DNA of 64,000 nucleotides from Deltaproteobacteria bacterium (GCA_022340465.1 JAJDNW010000100.1:1-64000), one strand, 5' to 3'; counted from the first letter of the stretch, positions 7,960 through 17,022 are shown. Made by a program: numbers and translations. The notes: generated from the letters alone by a model not told the origin.

Positions 7960-9453
7960 ATGAAAAGAACCCTGTTTTTAATCATTGCCTTAACCCTTGC
8001 GGTGCTGACCCTGAGCGGGCTCGCCGTGGCCAAGGAGCTCAATTTCGCTCTTTCGGGAAACCCGGATACGCTGGATCCGCACAAAACGTCCGGGACCCTT
8101 ACCTTTCAGACGCTGAAAAGCGTTTACGACACGCTGGCCGAACCGGACCAATCCGGCAAAATCGTACCGGCCCTGGCCGAAAAGTGGGACATCAGCCCGG
8201 ACGGCATGACCTGGACCTTCACCCTGCGCAAAGGCGTTGTTTTTCACAACGGCGACAAGCTGACCTCCCGGGATGTCAAAGCCACCTTCGAGCGCATCCA
8301 GGCCAAGGAGACCGCATCCCCCAACGCCAATGAATTCGCCGTCATCACCGCCATCGAAACCCCCGACGATATGACGGTGGTGCTCAAGCTTTCGGCACCC
8401 TCCGCCCCGCTTTTGGGAACCCTGGCCTCGGGATGGGGCGCCATCCTGCCCAAAGGCCTGATAGACAGCGGCCACGATTTTGCCGCCGAACCCGTGGGGA
8501 CCGGCCCGTTCAAAATGACCCAGTGGGTCAGGGACGGCAAGATCGTCCTCGAAAAAAACAAGAACTACTGGATGAAGGGCCTTCCAAAACTGGACAAGGT
8601 GACCATGCACATCATCCCCGAAAGGGCCGTCCAGGTCCAGGGGCTGATCTCCGGCCAGGTGGATGTCAGCTACATCATCGACCAGGAAGACGTTCCCCTG
8701 CTTGAGAGCAGCCCGGACGTGGAAGTCAGGAAGACCCTGACCTCGCTCATCTTGGTCATGCCCATGAACTGCAGCCGCCCACCCCTGGACAATGTCAAGG
8801 TAAGGCAGGCCATCACCCAGGCCATCGACAAGCAGAAGGTGCTCGACGTGGCCTACGGCGGCGGCAAGCCCATCGGCACGTTCATGGACTACGGCAACGC
8901 CTACTACAAGGACTTCACCGACCTTTATCCCTACAACCCGGCCAAGGCCAAAAAAATGCTGGCGGAAGCCGGCGTGGGCAAGGACACCGAATTAGAAATG
9001 TTCCTGCCCCAAAATTATCCGCCGCATGTCAAGGCCGGTGAGATCTACCAGGATATGCTGACCAAAGTGGGCCTGAACGTCAAGATCAAACTGGTGGACT
9101 GGTCCACCTGGATCGGGGATGTCTACCGCCAGGCCAAGTACGATTTAACCGTCATCGGCCACACCGGCAAACTCGACCCCAATGGCACCCTCGCCAATTA
9201 CGGCAAGGAAAAAAGATATGTGCGCTGGGTCAACGCCAAAGCCGCCGAACTCATAGACAAAGCCGCTCAAACAGACGGATTCGAAAACCGCAAGAAGCTT
9301 TACGACCAGGCCCTGCAGATCATGGCCGAAGAAGTGCCTTTCATGTTCCTGGGCTCTTCCTACCGCCGCATCGGCCTCAGGAAGAATGTCAGCGACTTCC
9401 GCATGACGCCCAGCCTGGACACCTTCGACTTCCGCTGGACGAACGTAAAGTAG
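7960..9453 (+). CDS. ABC transporter substrate-binding protein, DppA/OppA family (SBP_bac_5)
   Basis: The 497-residue exported protein has a signal peptide at residues 1-24 (basic KR, hydrophobic core, SGLAVA-KE cleavage site; no lipobox Cys). The family signature LNFALSGNPDTLDPHKTSG follows, then WTFTLRKGVVFHNGDKL near 87 and VGTGPFKM near 180. It captures peptides, nickel chelates or other small ligands in the periplasm for the DppBCDF complex; specificity cannot be read. A strong AAAGGAGG ribosome binding site precedes ATG, which fits the need for excess binding protein. A hairpin follows the gene. Confidence 0.95.
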   Translation: MKRTLFLIIALTLAVLTLSGLAVAKELNFALSGNPDTLDPHKTSGTLTFQTLKSVYDTLAEPDQSGKIVPALAEKWDISPDGMTWTFTLRKGVVFHNGDKLTSRDVKATFERIQAKETASPNANEFAVITAIETPDDMTVVLKLSAPSAPLLGTLASGWGAILPKGLIDSGHDFAAEPVGTGPFKMTQWVRDGKIVLEKNKNYWMKGLPKLDKVTMHIIPERAVQVQGLISGQVDVSYIIDQEDVPLLESSPDVEVRKTLTSLILVMPMNCSRPPLDNVKVRQAITQAIDKQKVLDVAYGGGKPIGTFMDYGNAYYKDFTDLYPYNPAKAKKMLAEAGVGKDTELEMFLPQNYPPHVKAGEIYQDMLTKVGLNVKIKLVDWSTWIGDVYRQAKYDLTVIGHTGKLDPNGTLANYGKEKRYVRWVNAKAAELIDKAAQTDGFENRKKLYDQALQIMAEEVPFMFLGSSYRRIGLRKNVSDFRMTPSLDTFDFRWTNVK

Positions 9454-9469
9454 AAAAAGAACCCAAGAG

Positions 9470-9501
9470 GGTAAGAAGGTAAGTAAGCCAACCTTCTTAC
9501 C
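9470..9501 (+). other. Intra-operon hairpin after the binding-protein gene
   Basis: GGTAAGAAGGT (9470-9480) and ACCTTCTTACC (9491-9501) form a perfect 11-bp stem with a 10-nt loop. Lying between the binding protein and the last permease gene, it may protect the upstream message or reduce read-through. No T-run follows directly. Confidence 0.6.
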
Positions 9502-9538
9502 TTCTTAAGTTCTCACTTTCTTTTTGAAAAAACGACTT

Positions 9539-10351
9539 ATGAAATCAGACGCTTCAACAATCCTGTTCTACCTTTCGATCCTATTTCTAGTTGTCCTGGG
9601 AGTTGCCGCGGCCGCGGCACCCGCCATAGCCCCCTACGACCCGGTGGAACAGAACCTGGACCAGCGGTTTTCACCGCCGGCCGGATCCCACCTGCTGGGG
9701 ACGGACAACCTGGGCCGGGACGTGTTCAGCCGCATCATCTACGGGTCCCGCTCGGCACTGATAGTGGGAATCGTCGCCGTCGCCATCTCGGTGCTGCTGG
9801 GATCGCTGGTGGGATTGGTGGCCGCCCTCTCCAGTGAATTGACCGACAACACCCTCATGCTGCTCATGGACAGCCTGCTCTCCTTTCCCACGATCCTTCT
9901 GGCCATTACGGTGGTGTCTTTTTTAGGCTACGGCCTGTTGCAGGTGATGATAGCCATCGGCGTCATTTTCAGTCCTGTTTTCGCCCGGCTGGTGAGAGCC
10001 GAGACCCTGGTCATCAAAACCGAGGGCTACGTGGAAGCCTCGCGCTCTTTGGGCAGCCCGGTGGTCAAAATCGTTTTCAAGCATATCATCCCGAACCTCC
10101 TGGGCAAGGTGGTTGTTCAGTGCTCCATCACCTTTGCCCTGACCGTGGTCATCGAGGCGTCACTTTCCTACCTGGGGCTGGGGACCCAGCCACCCACCGC
10201 CAGCTGGGGACTCATGCTGAAGGATGCCCGCAACTACCTGGCCCTGGCTCCCTGGATGGCCATCTATCCGGGTCTGGCCCTGGCGCTGACGGTCTTCGCC
10301 TTCAACATCTTAGGGGACGTGCTTTCGGAAAGGCTGAACCCTAAAATCTAA
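9539..10351 (+). CDS. ABC transporter permease, DppC/OppC family
   Basis: The ~270-residue permease has an N-terminal membrane segment and then APYDPVEQNLDQRFSPP and HLLGTDNLGRDVFSRIIYGSR, diagnostic of DppC. Five further membrane segments follow, with the ATPase-contact loop EASRSLGSPVVKIVFKHIIPN near residue 165. ATG at 9539 has no obvious ribosome binding site; an in-frame TTG lies 15 nt upstream. It completes the importer, but it is placed after the binding protein, not next to DppB as is usual. Confidence 0.92.
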   Translation: MKSDASTILFYLSILFLVVLGVAAAAAPAIAPYDPVEQNLDQRFSPPAGSHLLGTDNLGRDVFSRIIYGSRSALIVGIVAVAISVLLGSLVGLVAALSSELTDNTLMLLMDSLLSFPTILLAITVVSFLGYGLLQVMIAIGVIFSPVFARLVRAETLVIKTEGYVEASRSLGSPVVKIVFKHIIPNLLGKVVVQCSITFALTVVIEASLSYLGLGTQPPTASWGLMLKDARNYLALAPWMAIYPGLALALTVFAFNILGDVLSERLNPKI

Positions 10352-10399
10352 GAACCCGGGCGAGGCCCGCCCGGATTCTTAAATCGAAAAGGAATAACA

Positions 10400-11212
10400 G
10401 TGAGAATAGGCCTCCTCTCCGACATCCATGTAGACATCAACCGGGACGCCGGCAAACCGGTCATGGAAGGCCTTAAAAAGGCTATCCCATCCAAAAACCT
10501 CGACAGGATGATCATTGCCGGAGACATGGCCAGCGACTATGTGTTGACCCTTGCCAGCCTCAGGGAGATAGAAGACGCCACCGGCGTCGAATGCCTCTTC
10601 GTGCCGGGGAACCACGATATATGGAACGAAAACCATCCCGGCATCACGGCCTGGGATGCGTATGAAAAGCTGAGGTCGTTCACAGGCAATCTAGCCAACG
10701 GCCCACGCGTGTTGACCGGTAACTGGATCGCCATCGGCGACATCGGGTGGTACGACTACTCCTTCGGTAGCCCCGACTATTCCACGGAAGAATTCGACCG
10801 CATGCAGATAGACGACCGCCTGTGGCAGGACAAGGTCAAGGCTGTCTGGGACCGCTCCACCGTTGAAATGCACGCCTACTTTTTCGAAAAACTCAAGCGG
10901 CAGCTCGACGCCCATCGCGGCAATAAAATCATTCTGGTCATCCACGCCCTCCCCATCCGTGAATTCACGGTCCAGGATCCCGGGCGTTTGTGGTCCTACC
11001 TGAATGCCTTTCTCGGCAGCAGTCAATACGGCGCCCTGGCCCTTGAATACGGCGTACGCTATGTTGTCTGCGGGCATGTCCACTACCGCAAAACCGCCCG
11101 CATTCGGAAAACCGAGTTTATCTGCAACTGCCTGAATTACAGCGATCAGTGGATCGACAGCGAACCGGACCGGGAGATTGCCGACGTTCTCAAGGTTATC
11201 GAAATCGCATGA
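10400..11212 (+). CDS. Calcineurin-like metallophosphoesterase
   Basis: The 270-residue protein has the metallophosphoesterase motifs LLSDIHVDIN (residue 5), IIAGDMASD near 40, VPGNHDIW near 69, VIHALP near 180 and CGHVHYRKT near 228, which together bind two metal ions. GTG start with AAAGGA at 7 nt spacing. There is no signal peptide, so it acts in the cytoplasm. It lies about 50 bp behind the importer and may process an imported phosphorylated ligand, but this is inference. Confidence 0.9.
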   Translation: MRIGLLSDIHVDINRDAGKPVMEGLKKAIPSKNLDRMIIAGDMASDYVLTLASLREIEDATGVECLFVPGNHDIWNENHPGITAWDAYEKLRSFTGNLANGPRVLTGNWIAIGDIGWYDYSFGSPDYSTEEFDRMQIDDRLWQDKVKAVWDRSTVEMHAYFFEKLKRQLDAHRGNKIILVIHALPIREFTVQDPGRLWSYLNAFLGSSQYGALALEYGVRYVVCGHVHYRKTARIRKTEFICNCLNYSDQWIDSEPDREIADVLKVIEIA

Positions 11213-11288
11213 CCCAATACCAAACACTTGCACCGTCCGTTTTTTTTTCGGTAAATAGGCCTCCGCCATCTTCGGCGGCCAATGCAGC

Positions 11289-11363
11289 GAGCTCCGGCAG
11301 AGCCTCAAAATATAGTGAAGGACCATCGAAGGCGCCTGCTCTGCCGTCGAAGCTGATTTGTTT
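11289..11363 (+). repeat. ~75-bp dispersed hairpin repeat, copy 1
   Basis: This stretch aligns end to end with 51802-51875 on the same strand at roughly 75 percent identity. Both share CTCCGG.AGAGCCT at the left, CCTG.TCTGCCG in the middle and CTGATTTGTTT at the right. The arms CGGCAGAG and CTCTGCCG are complementary, so the element can fold on itself. It lies just upstream of the ligase pseudogene. Confidence 0.65.
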
Positions 11364-11381
11364 CAAAGAAAACGAAACGAT

Positions 11382-12076
11382 ATGCTGATTACCGAATTGC
11401 TTACAGAAAATGCGCGTTTATGTGGGAATGAAATCGCGCTTGTGGAAAGGGAACCGCAACACGACAAACGGCGGGTGCTGACCTGGGGGCCTTCGAAGAA
11501 GAAGCCAACCGCCTGGCCGCGGGACTCGTGGCGCGAGGCCTGAAGAAAGGTGATCGGGCGGCAGTGCTGATGACCAACTGCCTGGAATGGCTGCCGGTCT
11601 ATTTCGGAATCCTGAAATCGGGTGCCCTGGCCGCCCCGTTGAACTTCAGGTTCGACGCCGGCACCATCGCAAGATGCCTGGAAACCGCCGACGCCAACGT
11701 CCTGATCTTCGGTGAGGAATTCATTGACCGCATTCGCAGCATCAAGCCGGATCTCGACCGCTTTGTGCAGATCTATATTTTCGTCGGTTCCGTTGACGTC
11801 ATACCGGAATTCGCCGTCCCTAACCGCCAATTCGTGACTGCTGCCAAAGCGGACCTATGCCTTGACGAAAAAAGCCTGTCTCGTTTTTGTGAGGCGCTCC
11901 CGCGCTACAAGCGCCCCAAAAAGTTCTTCCTCGACGACGTCCCGCGAAATCCAACCGGAAAAATAGAAAAGCCTGAACTCCGCAACAAATTCGCCGGAAA
12001 AACCGAGAATTGCAGCTTCCCCGCAGCAAGCTGCAGGGAATACGCTCGCTATCCCGGTTCAACCACCTTCGGCTGA
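11382..12076 (+). pseudogene. Decayed acyl-CoA synthetase (AMP-dependent ligase)
   Basis: The reading begins MLITELLTENARLCGNEIAL at 11382, then must shift frame near 11485 to continue FEEEANRLAAGLVARGLKKGD and NCLEWLPVYFGILKSGALAAP, a clear ligase N-domain. Near residue 150 it jumps directly to a C-terminal ALPRYKRPKKFFLDDVPRNPTGKI segment. The core between them, including the P-loop (SGTTGxPKG) and the A5-A8 motifs, is missing. Frameshift plus internal deletion make catalysis impossible. The 3' end reads into a REP-like repeat. A full-length relative lies at 43230-44738. Confidence 0.85.
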
Positions 12077-12085
12077 AGCCGAAGG
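12019..12085 (-). repeat. REP-like hairpin element, copy 2 (inverted), plus adjacent palindrome
   Basis: 12019-12062 is the reverse complement of the 5709-5752 element (CCCTGCAGCTTGCTGC core, GATAGCGAGCG flank). It is followed at 12066-12085 by the perfect palindrome CCTTCGGCT-GA-AGCCGAAGG. It overlaps the last codons of the ligase pseudogene and separates it from the convergent CBS gene, where it could act as a terminator. Confidence 0.7.
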
Positions 12086-12112
12086 CTTAACGACATTCTG
12101 AAACGCAAACCG

Positions 12113-12796
12113 CTATTCCGAAAAAATTTCCCTCTGATTTTGTGTGTGATCGATGATGTAGCGCACATCGAAATTTTCCACCAACTCCTTTCTAAGGGAG
12201 CCCATCCGGGACCGTTCGATATGGCGCATACGGATATAAACCTTCCGGCGGTTTTCGGACGCCTGATCGTAGGATGAAAGAATGCTGACCATCTGCCCGC
12301 CGTAGCCTCTTATCAGGTCGGCAAGCTCTTTGATGCTGCCCGGCCGGTCTTCGACCAGGCAGGCGACCTGAACGCCGCCGTTCTCAATGCCGGTCAGGGA
12401 GGTCAGCACCCTGAAGATGTCCGTCTGGGTGATCACGCCCACAACCGATCGATCGGCAACGGTAACCGGAACACCGGATATTTTTTTGTCCAGAAGCAGC
12501 TGAGCCGTTTCCTCCACGGTCCATTGAGGATCCACCGTGATCGGATCGCGGGTCATAATCTCCTCGATTTTTATTTTCGTGAGCAGATACAGGAGTTCAT
12601 GAATCTCCAGGCTGGTGGCGTCCGATGCGGATGCCTTTTTGAGATCGCGGTCCGTGATGATGCCGACCAGCTTGGAGCGTTGCAACACCGGCAGCATCCG
12701 AATGCGGTGCTCCTTCATCAGCGCGGTCGCATTCTGCATGGATTCCCTGGCGTCAATGGTCACGACCTTTTTGCTCATCCAATTTTTAACCAGCAT
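12113..12796 (-). CDS. CBS-pair and ACT-domain protein (AcuB-like)
   Basis: The ~227-residue cytoplasmic protein has two CBS motifs: residues 1-58 (WMSKKVVTIDARESMQNA, LVGIITDRDLKK) and 77-137 (IMTRDPITVDPQWTVEE, VVGVITQTDIFR). An ACT-like domain follows near 145-215 (VACLVEDRPGSIKELADLI). CBS pairs bind adenine nucleotides, so this is a probable energy or ligand sensor. The start at 12796 (MLVKNWM) follows GGAGGAGG; an in-frame ATG 15 nt upstream is also possible. It is one of three CBS proteins in the window, all close to signalling genes. Confidence 0.9.
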   Translation of the reverse strand: MLVKNWMSKKVVTIDARESMQNATALMKEHRIRMLPVLQRSKLVGIITDRDLKKASASDATSLEIHELLYLLTKIKIEEIMTRDPITVDPQWTVEETAQLLLDKKISGVPVTVADRSVVGVITQTDIFRVLTSLTGIENGGVQVACLVEDRPGSIKELADLIRGYGGQMVSILSSYDQASENRRKVYIRMRHIERSRMGSLRKELVENFDVRYIIDHTQNQREIFSE

Positions 12797-12998
12797 AATG
12801 ACCTCCTCCACCGTTTGTGGTGGCCGTTTGATCGGTTTGAAGTTCCCAGCCGCCCTGCCGAGAAGCGGACGCTTCGCTTTGCCTCGACAACGGGCGGGAA
12901 AGGCGGTCCCCAGCGTTGCAACGATGGGGTTATGGCTCAGGCGGTGCTTCCCGACACCCTATGGATGTTACCCTTTCCGCTTCGCTCGCTTTCGCGGT

Positions 12999-13391
12999 TC
13001 ACGTCCCTTCCGTGGAGAGCACCTCGGCCAGACAATCCAGAATGATGCCGGCGGTGAAAGGTTTGGCGACGATCTTCCGAACGCCTGCCTGGATGGCCCT
13101 TTGTTCGACGGTTTCCGTAGGATAGGCCGTGATGAGAACCTTGACGGCATCCGGACAATGCCGATCGATTTTACTGATAAATTCGATGCCATTCATGCCG
13201 GGAAGCTTGTAATCGGCAATAATGATGTCGAACCTCTGGTCCGCCAGCGCGTCCAGGCCCTCCTCCGCGGTTTCAAGGGCAACGATATGGCAGCCTTCCG
13301 ACTCGAAAAAAATGCACAGCGAATCTCTGATCCACTCGTCGTCGTCGATTAAAAGGATGCACATCCCTCTCAATATGTGAAAAATATCCAT
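12999..13391 (-). CDS. Single-domain response regulator (receiver)
   Basis: The ~130-residue protein is a receiver domain only. It has the acidic pair in LLIDDDEW, phospho-acceptor Asp in IIIADYKLPGMNG, the Thr in VLITAYP and the Lys in IVAKPFT. There is no output domain, so it acts through phosphorelay or protein contact. The start is ambiguous: ATG at 13391 (GGTGAG upstream) or 13364 (MCILLIDDD). It directly follows the UspA gene with an 18-bp gap and probably shares its sigma-54 promoter. Confidence 0.88.
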   Translation of the reverse strand: MDIFHILRGMCILLIDDDEWIRDSLCIFFESEGCHIVALETAEEGLDALADQRFDIIIADYKLPGMNGIEFISKIDRHCPDAVKVLITAYPTETVEQRAIQAGVRKIVAKPFTAGIILDCLAEVLSTEGT

Positions 13392-13408
13392 GCACTCACC
13401 GGGGTATC

Positions 13409-13918
13409 TCAAGCTATGTCGTCGGGGAGGTCCGCGGGCAGCGGAATGATGAAAACCGGTTTGTGCGTACGGCGTAAAACCCGCTTAGCCGTGCTCCCCA
13501 AAAAGGTATGGGCAATCGCTCCTTTCCCGTGCGTTCCCATGAGGATCAAATCGCAGTTGTATTCACTGGCCGTGCGCAGGATTCTTTCCGCCGGGAAGCC
13601 CTCGCACAACTCGATCGACAGGTCAAGCGCTTCATAAGCGGGGTCTTTCCGGGCATTCTCGTCAATCACCCGTTTGAGACGCCCCCCTATGATAGCCCGG
13701 GTCTGGGCGATTCGCTCTTCGATGAGGCTTTTTTGCTCTTTTCCGGTAATGTAAACATCCAGCAACGGTACAATATGCGGGTAGACTTGCTCAAGCACGT
13801 GCAATATGATGATTTCGGCATGATGGTTTTTTGCGGTGCTCAACGCAAAACGGAGGGCGTAAACCGAATTCGGCGACAGGTCCGTCGCATATAGAATCCT
13901 TTTTATTTCCATGGCCAT
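13409..13918 (-). CDS. Universal stress protein, UspA family
   Basis: The ~169-residue protein starts MAMEIKRILYATDLS and has the Usp fold. Near the C-terminus LILMGTHGKGAIAHTFLGSTAKRVLRRTHKPVFIIP carries the ATP-binding signature GxHGxGxxxxxxxGSxxxxVxxxxxxPV, so this is the ATP-binding subclass. ATG at 13918 or 13912 lies behind GAGAGG. A sigma-54-type promoter is 71 bp upstream. It is probably cotranscribed with the downstream receiver gene. Confidence 0.93.
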   Translation of the reverse strand: MAMEIKRILYATDLSPNSVYALRFALSTAKNHHAEIIILHVLEQVYPHIVPLLDVYITGKEQKSLIEERIAQTRAIIGGRLKRVIDENARKDPAYEALDLSIELCEGFPAERILRTASEYNCDLILMGTHGKGAIAHTFLGSTAKRVLRRTHKPVFIIPLPADLPDDIA

Positions 13919-13988
13919 GCATCCTCTCTTTGAGTTTCTGAATTCTGACCTCTGACCTCTGCTTGTTACCATACCTGCCCCTCGCAGC

Positions 13989-14004
13989 AGCATATTGTAT
14001 GCCA
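13989..14004 (-). promoter_or_regulatory. Sigma-54 promoter for uspA/receiver
   Basis: On the minus strand it reads TGGCATACAATATGCT, with GG and GC exactly 12 bp apart as in TGGCACG-N4-TTGCA. The -12 T is replaced by A. It lies 71 bp before the uspA start. Confidence 0.65.
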
Positions 14005-14109
14005 AAAAACATATTTTTTTATTTATAAAATCAAATCAAGGAGATAGTTAAATCTGCGATCTGAACTCACGCGCATCGGCATCCGGAAGTAGCAATAATT
14101 CTATGCGTA

Positions 14110-14129
14110 GTTTGGAAATATCCCGAAAG
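14110..14129. promoter_or_regulatory. Candidate enhancer site (palindromic type B)
   Basis: GTTTGGAAATATCCCGAAAG fits GTTTnGAAAnnTTTCnAAAC, the form seen perfectly at 25313-25332 and in tandem at 21740-21781. Its centre is about 117 bp upstream of the uspA promoter GG, a normal place for an NtrC-family activator. Confidence 0.5.
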
Positions 14130-14132
14130 GGG

Positions 14133-15521
14133 CTAGTGGGTAGACAATTTTTTACGGCGGTAGCGGAAGGTGTGATGATTCATGCCCAGAAGCCTGGCAG
14201 CCTGACTTTCGTTTCCTCCAGCCACCCTGAGGGCTTTCTGAATATAGCGTTTTTCGATGCCTGCAAGTCTGGATGTGAGGCAAAAGCCTTCTTCCGGGAA
14301 TTCTTCTTTGCAGTCAGGCCAGTCGGCAGCCACGGCATCCCCCCCACCGTCCGGAAAAGCCGGTTCCAGGTCCGCCCGCAGGAGTTCCGGCCCCCTGGCT
14401 ACCAAAACGGCCGCCTCCATCACATTCTTCAGTTCGCGGACATTCCCCGTCCAGTTGTAATGCAACAGGGCCTGTTGCGCTTCCGTCGAAATGCCGGAAA
14501 ATTTCTTTCCGAACCTTTCTGAAAATTCCTTCAGGAAATGCTTTGCCAGAGGAAGGACATCATCAGGGCGCTCGTTCAGGGAAGGAATCTTGACCCGGAC
14601 AACCCCCAGTCTGAAGTAGAGGTCTTTTCTGAAATCACCCGCTGCCATCATCTTGACAAGGTCCCGGTTAGTTGCCGATACCACCCGGGTTTTAATCTCC
14701 ATCCGTTGGGAGCCGCCCAGGCGGTAAAATTCACCCGACTCCAAAAAGCGCAGCAACTTGGCCTGGGCCTGCGGGCTCAGGTCACCGACCTCATCCAGAA
14801 ACAGGGTGCCGTTGGCAGCCGCCTCCACCAGCCCCTGCTTTCCGTCCGCCGAGGCGCCGCTGAAGGCCCCCCTGGCGTAGCCGAAAAGCTCGCTCTCGAT
14901 GAGATCCTTGGGGATGGCGGCGCAGTTGACGGTGGCAAAAGGAGCCTTCCAATGGGGACTGTTGTAGTGAATGGCGGCGGCAATCAGTTCTTTCCCGGTA
15001 CCCGTCTCCCCTTGAATCAACACCGGCGTGTCCTGGCTCCGGGCAACGGTTTTGATGAATTCCATCACCTCCCGTATGGCTTTGCTTTCACCGATGAAAC
15101 AGGGGATGTGCTCCTCCAGGTACCTGCTTTGGAGTGCCTTCACTTCCTTTCGCAGGCGAATGGTTTCCAGGGCATTGCCGATGCTGATCTCCAGGCCCTC
15201 CATGTGCAGAGGCTTGACCACATAGTCGTGGGCACCGGCCTTCATTGCGGATATAACCGTGTCGATATCCTCGTACGCCGTGATCATGATGACCAGCACT
15301 TCGGGATGTTCGCGCTTGATCTTTTTCAGTGCTTCCAGGCCGGACATGCCCGGCAGGCCGATATCCATGAGAATCAGATCCGGGGGCGCCTTCCTCATCG
15401 CGGAAAACGCCTTTTCCGCGGTCGCATAGGCGATCATCCGGTACCGATCCTCCAGGCTCATCAGGATGCTGTCCCGAATGGCCTCTTCATCGTCGACAAC
15501 GGCAATGGAATAATCAGGCAT
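14133..15521 (-). CDS. NtrC-family sigma-54 response regulator (GAFSGA variant)
   Basis: The 462-residue activator has a receiver domain at 1-120 (AVVDDEEAI, LILMDIGLPGMSG, MITAYED, VVKPL). The AAA+ domain covers about 140-370, with Walker A GETGTGKE, Walker B GTLFLDEVGD and the sigma-54 loop as GAFSGA, not GAFTGA. A Fis-type helix-turn-helix lies at the C-terminus (ALRVAGGNESQAARLLGMNHHTFRYRRKKL). ATG at 15521 overlaps the end of the upstream kinase gene by 8 bp, so the two are translationally coupled and form a cognate pair. Confidence 0.95.
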   Translation of the reverse strand: MPDYSIAVVDDEEAIRDSILMSLEDRYRMIAYATAEKAFSAMRKAPPDLILMDIGLPGMSGLEALKKIKREHPEVLVIMITAYEDIDTVISAMKAGAHDYVVKPLHMEGLEISIGNALETIRLRKEVKALQSRYLEEHIPCFIGESKAIREVMEFIKTVARSQDTPVLIQGETGTGKELIAAAIHYNSPHWKAPFATVNCAAIPKDLIESELFGYARGAFSGASADGKQGLVEAAANGTLFLDEVGDLSPQAQAKLLRFLESGEFYRLGGSQRMEIKTRVVSATNRDLVKMMAAGDFRKDLYFRLGVVRVKIPSLNERPDDVLPLAKHFLKEFSERFGKKFSGISTEAQQALLHYNWTGNVRELKNVMEAAVLVARGPELLRADLEPAFPDGGGDAVAADWPDCKEEFPEEGFCLTSRLAGIEKRYIQKALRVAGGNESQAARLLGMNHHTFRYRRKKLSTH

Positions 15522-17022
15522 TGGAAGGGCTTTCCTTTTTGACCGGGATTTCGATCGTAAAAGCCGCACCGCCCAGCCGGCTTTTTCCCAGGCGCAAAAT
15601 CCCGTGATGGTCGCTGGCGATCCGGTGACAAAGGCTGAGACCGATACCCGTGCCATCCCGCTTGGTCGTGAAAAAGGGATCGAACACCTTGTCGCCAATC
15701 TCCGCAGATACACCCGGGCCTGAATCCGACACCCTGATAAATATGTGCTTCCCGGAAGAGCCGGATGACACCACAATTTTTTTATCTTTATCAACGTTGC
15801 GCATGGCCTCGGCCGCATTGTTCAACAAATTTAGCACAGCCACCTCTATCAGATTGGCATCGGCATAGCAGGGCGCTATGCCTTTATCCAGGCGATTTTC
15901 CATCCGAATGCCGCTTTTTCTCAGTGTGACGGCGGTCAGGTTCATGGCGTCCTCGACCGGTTTGTTGGGATCGATCCGGGAAAATTTAGGCTCGCTGGGT
16001 TTGGCGAAATCCATGACCTTCTTGATGACCGACTCGATTTTCCGGGAGGCCGACTTCAACTGGGCGATAATCTGAGCCACCTTGTCCCGGCTGCCAGGCT
16101 GATCCACCATTTTCTGCAGTGCCGTCAGGTAGATATTGATGCCGGAAAGGGGATTGCGGATTTCGTGGGCGATGCCTGCGGCCACCCTTCCCAGGGAGGC
16201 CATTTTGTCCTGCCTGAAAAGCAACTGTTCCAGTTCCATGATCTTGGTCATGTCGATCACATTCACCAGGATCGATTCCCGGCCCTGATACTCCATCGGT
16301 AAAACCCGGCAAAAAACCCGTTTGAGGAGAAGTTCTTCACCATCGCCGGCTTTGATCAACCGGAAATCGAGATCGAATTTGGTACGCTGGCCCGATTGGA
16401 TGGCCCGGCTTGCCTGCATCACCGTCTCGACATCGTCGGGATGAATGTGGTCATAATCGCCGAGCAGCGAGGTTCTGGGCAGAGGCCCCAGCAACTTTTC
16501 CTGCTCCCGGTTTTGATAGACGATCCGGTTGCCCTGAATGATGGAGATACCGGTGATGGTGTTTTCCACCAGATTCCTGAAGCGCTGCTCGCTTCTCTGC
16601 AGGGCCTCCTCGGTCCTGTGACGTCTGATCATCTTGCATAGGCGCTCGGCCACCGCTTCTAAAAAATCGGCCTCCTCCTGAAAATAGCCCTTGGGTTCAT
16701 TGGCGATTTCAGGAGATTCATAGAAAACCTCCAACGACCCGACGGCCAGGCCGTCCGTCGTCAGATCACACATCTGCCTGTGGGCGGTTTCTGCAAAATC
16801 CCGGGTCGTGAAGGCCCTGCCGTCGAGCAGAATCCTGACCCGGATATCTTCAGACCGCAGCCATGCCCCGGGAAGAATGTCGACAATATCCTGTATCGTT
16901 CTTTCCAGGGAAAGATCCTGCTGTTCGACAATCTTGGAAATCGCAAACAGACAATTCAGCTCTTTGTTCCGTTGGGTCAGTCGGTCGATGCTGTTCTTCA
17001 GAACGCCGTCCGGATCTTCCAT
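15514..17022 (-). CDS. Cytoplasmic PAS histidine kinase
   Basis: The ~502-residue kinase has no membrane segment. A GAF-like sensory region covers about 20-135 and a PAS domain about 145-265 (RFRNLVENTITGISIIQGNRIVYQN). The phospho-acceptor helix is RVAAGIAHEIRNPLSGINIYL near residue 290. The HATPase has NLLNNAAEAM, DSGPGV and FTTKRDGTGIGLSL. The start at 17022 (MEDPDG) follows GGAAAGAG. It shares strong similarity, including NPLSGINIYL, with the kinase at 23222-25246, so the two HK/NtrC pairs look like duplicates. Its partner is the downstream NtrC protein. Confidence 0.93.
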   Translation of the reverse strand: MEDPDGVLKNSIDRLTQRNKELNCLFAISKIVEQQDLSLERTIQDIVDILPGAWLRSEDIRVRILLDGRAFTTRDFAETAHRQMCDLTTDGLAVGSLEVFYESPEIANEPKGYFQEEADFLEAVAERLCKMIRRHRTEEALQRSEQRFRNLVENTITGISIIQGNRIVYQNREQEKLLGPLPRTSLLGDYDHIHPDDVETVMQASRAIQSGQRTKFDLDFRLIKAGDGEELLLKRVFCRVLPMEYQGRESILVNVIDMTKIMELEQLLFRQDKMASLGRVAAGIAHEIRNPLSGINIYLTALQKMVDQPGSRDKVAQIIAQLKSASRKIESVIKKVMDFAKPSEPKFSRIDPNKPVEDAMNLTAVTLRKSGIRMENRLDKGIAPCYADANLIEVAVLNLLNNAAEAMRNVDKDKKIVVSSGSSGKHIFIRVSDSGPGVSAEIGDKVFDPFFTTKRDGTGIGLSLCHRIASDHHGILRLGKSRLGGAAFTIEIPVKKESPSNA

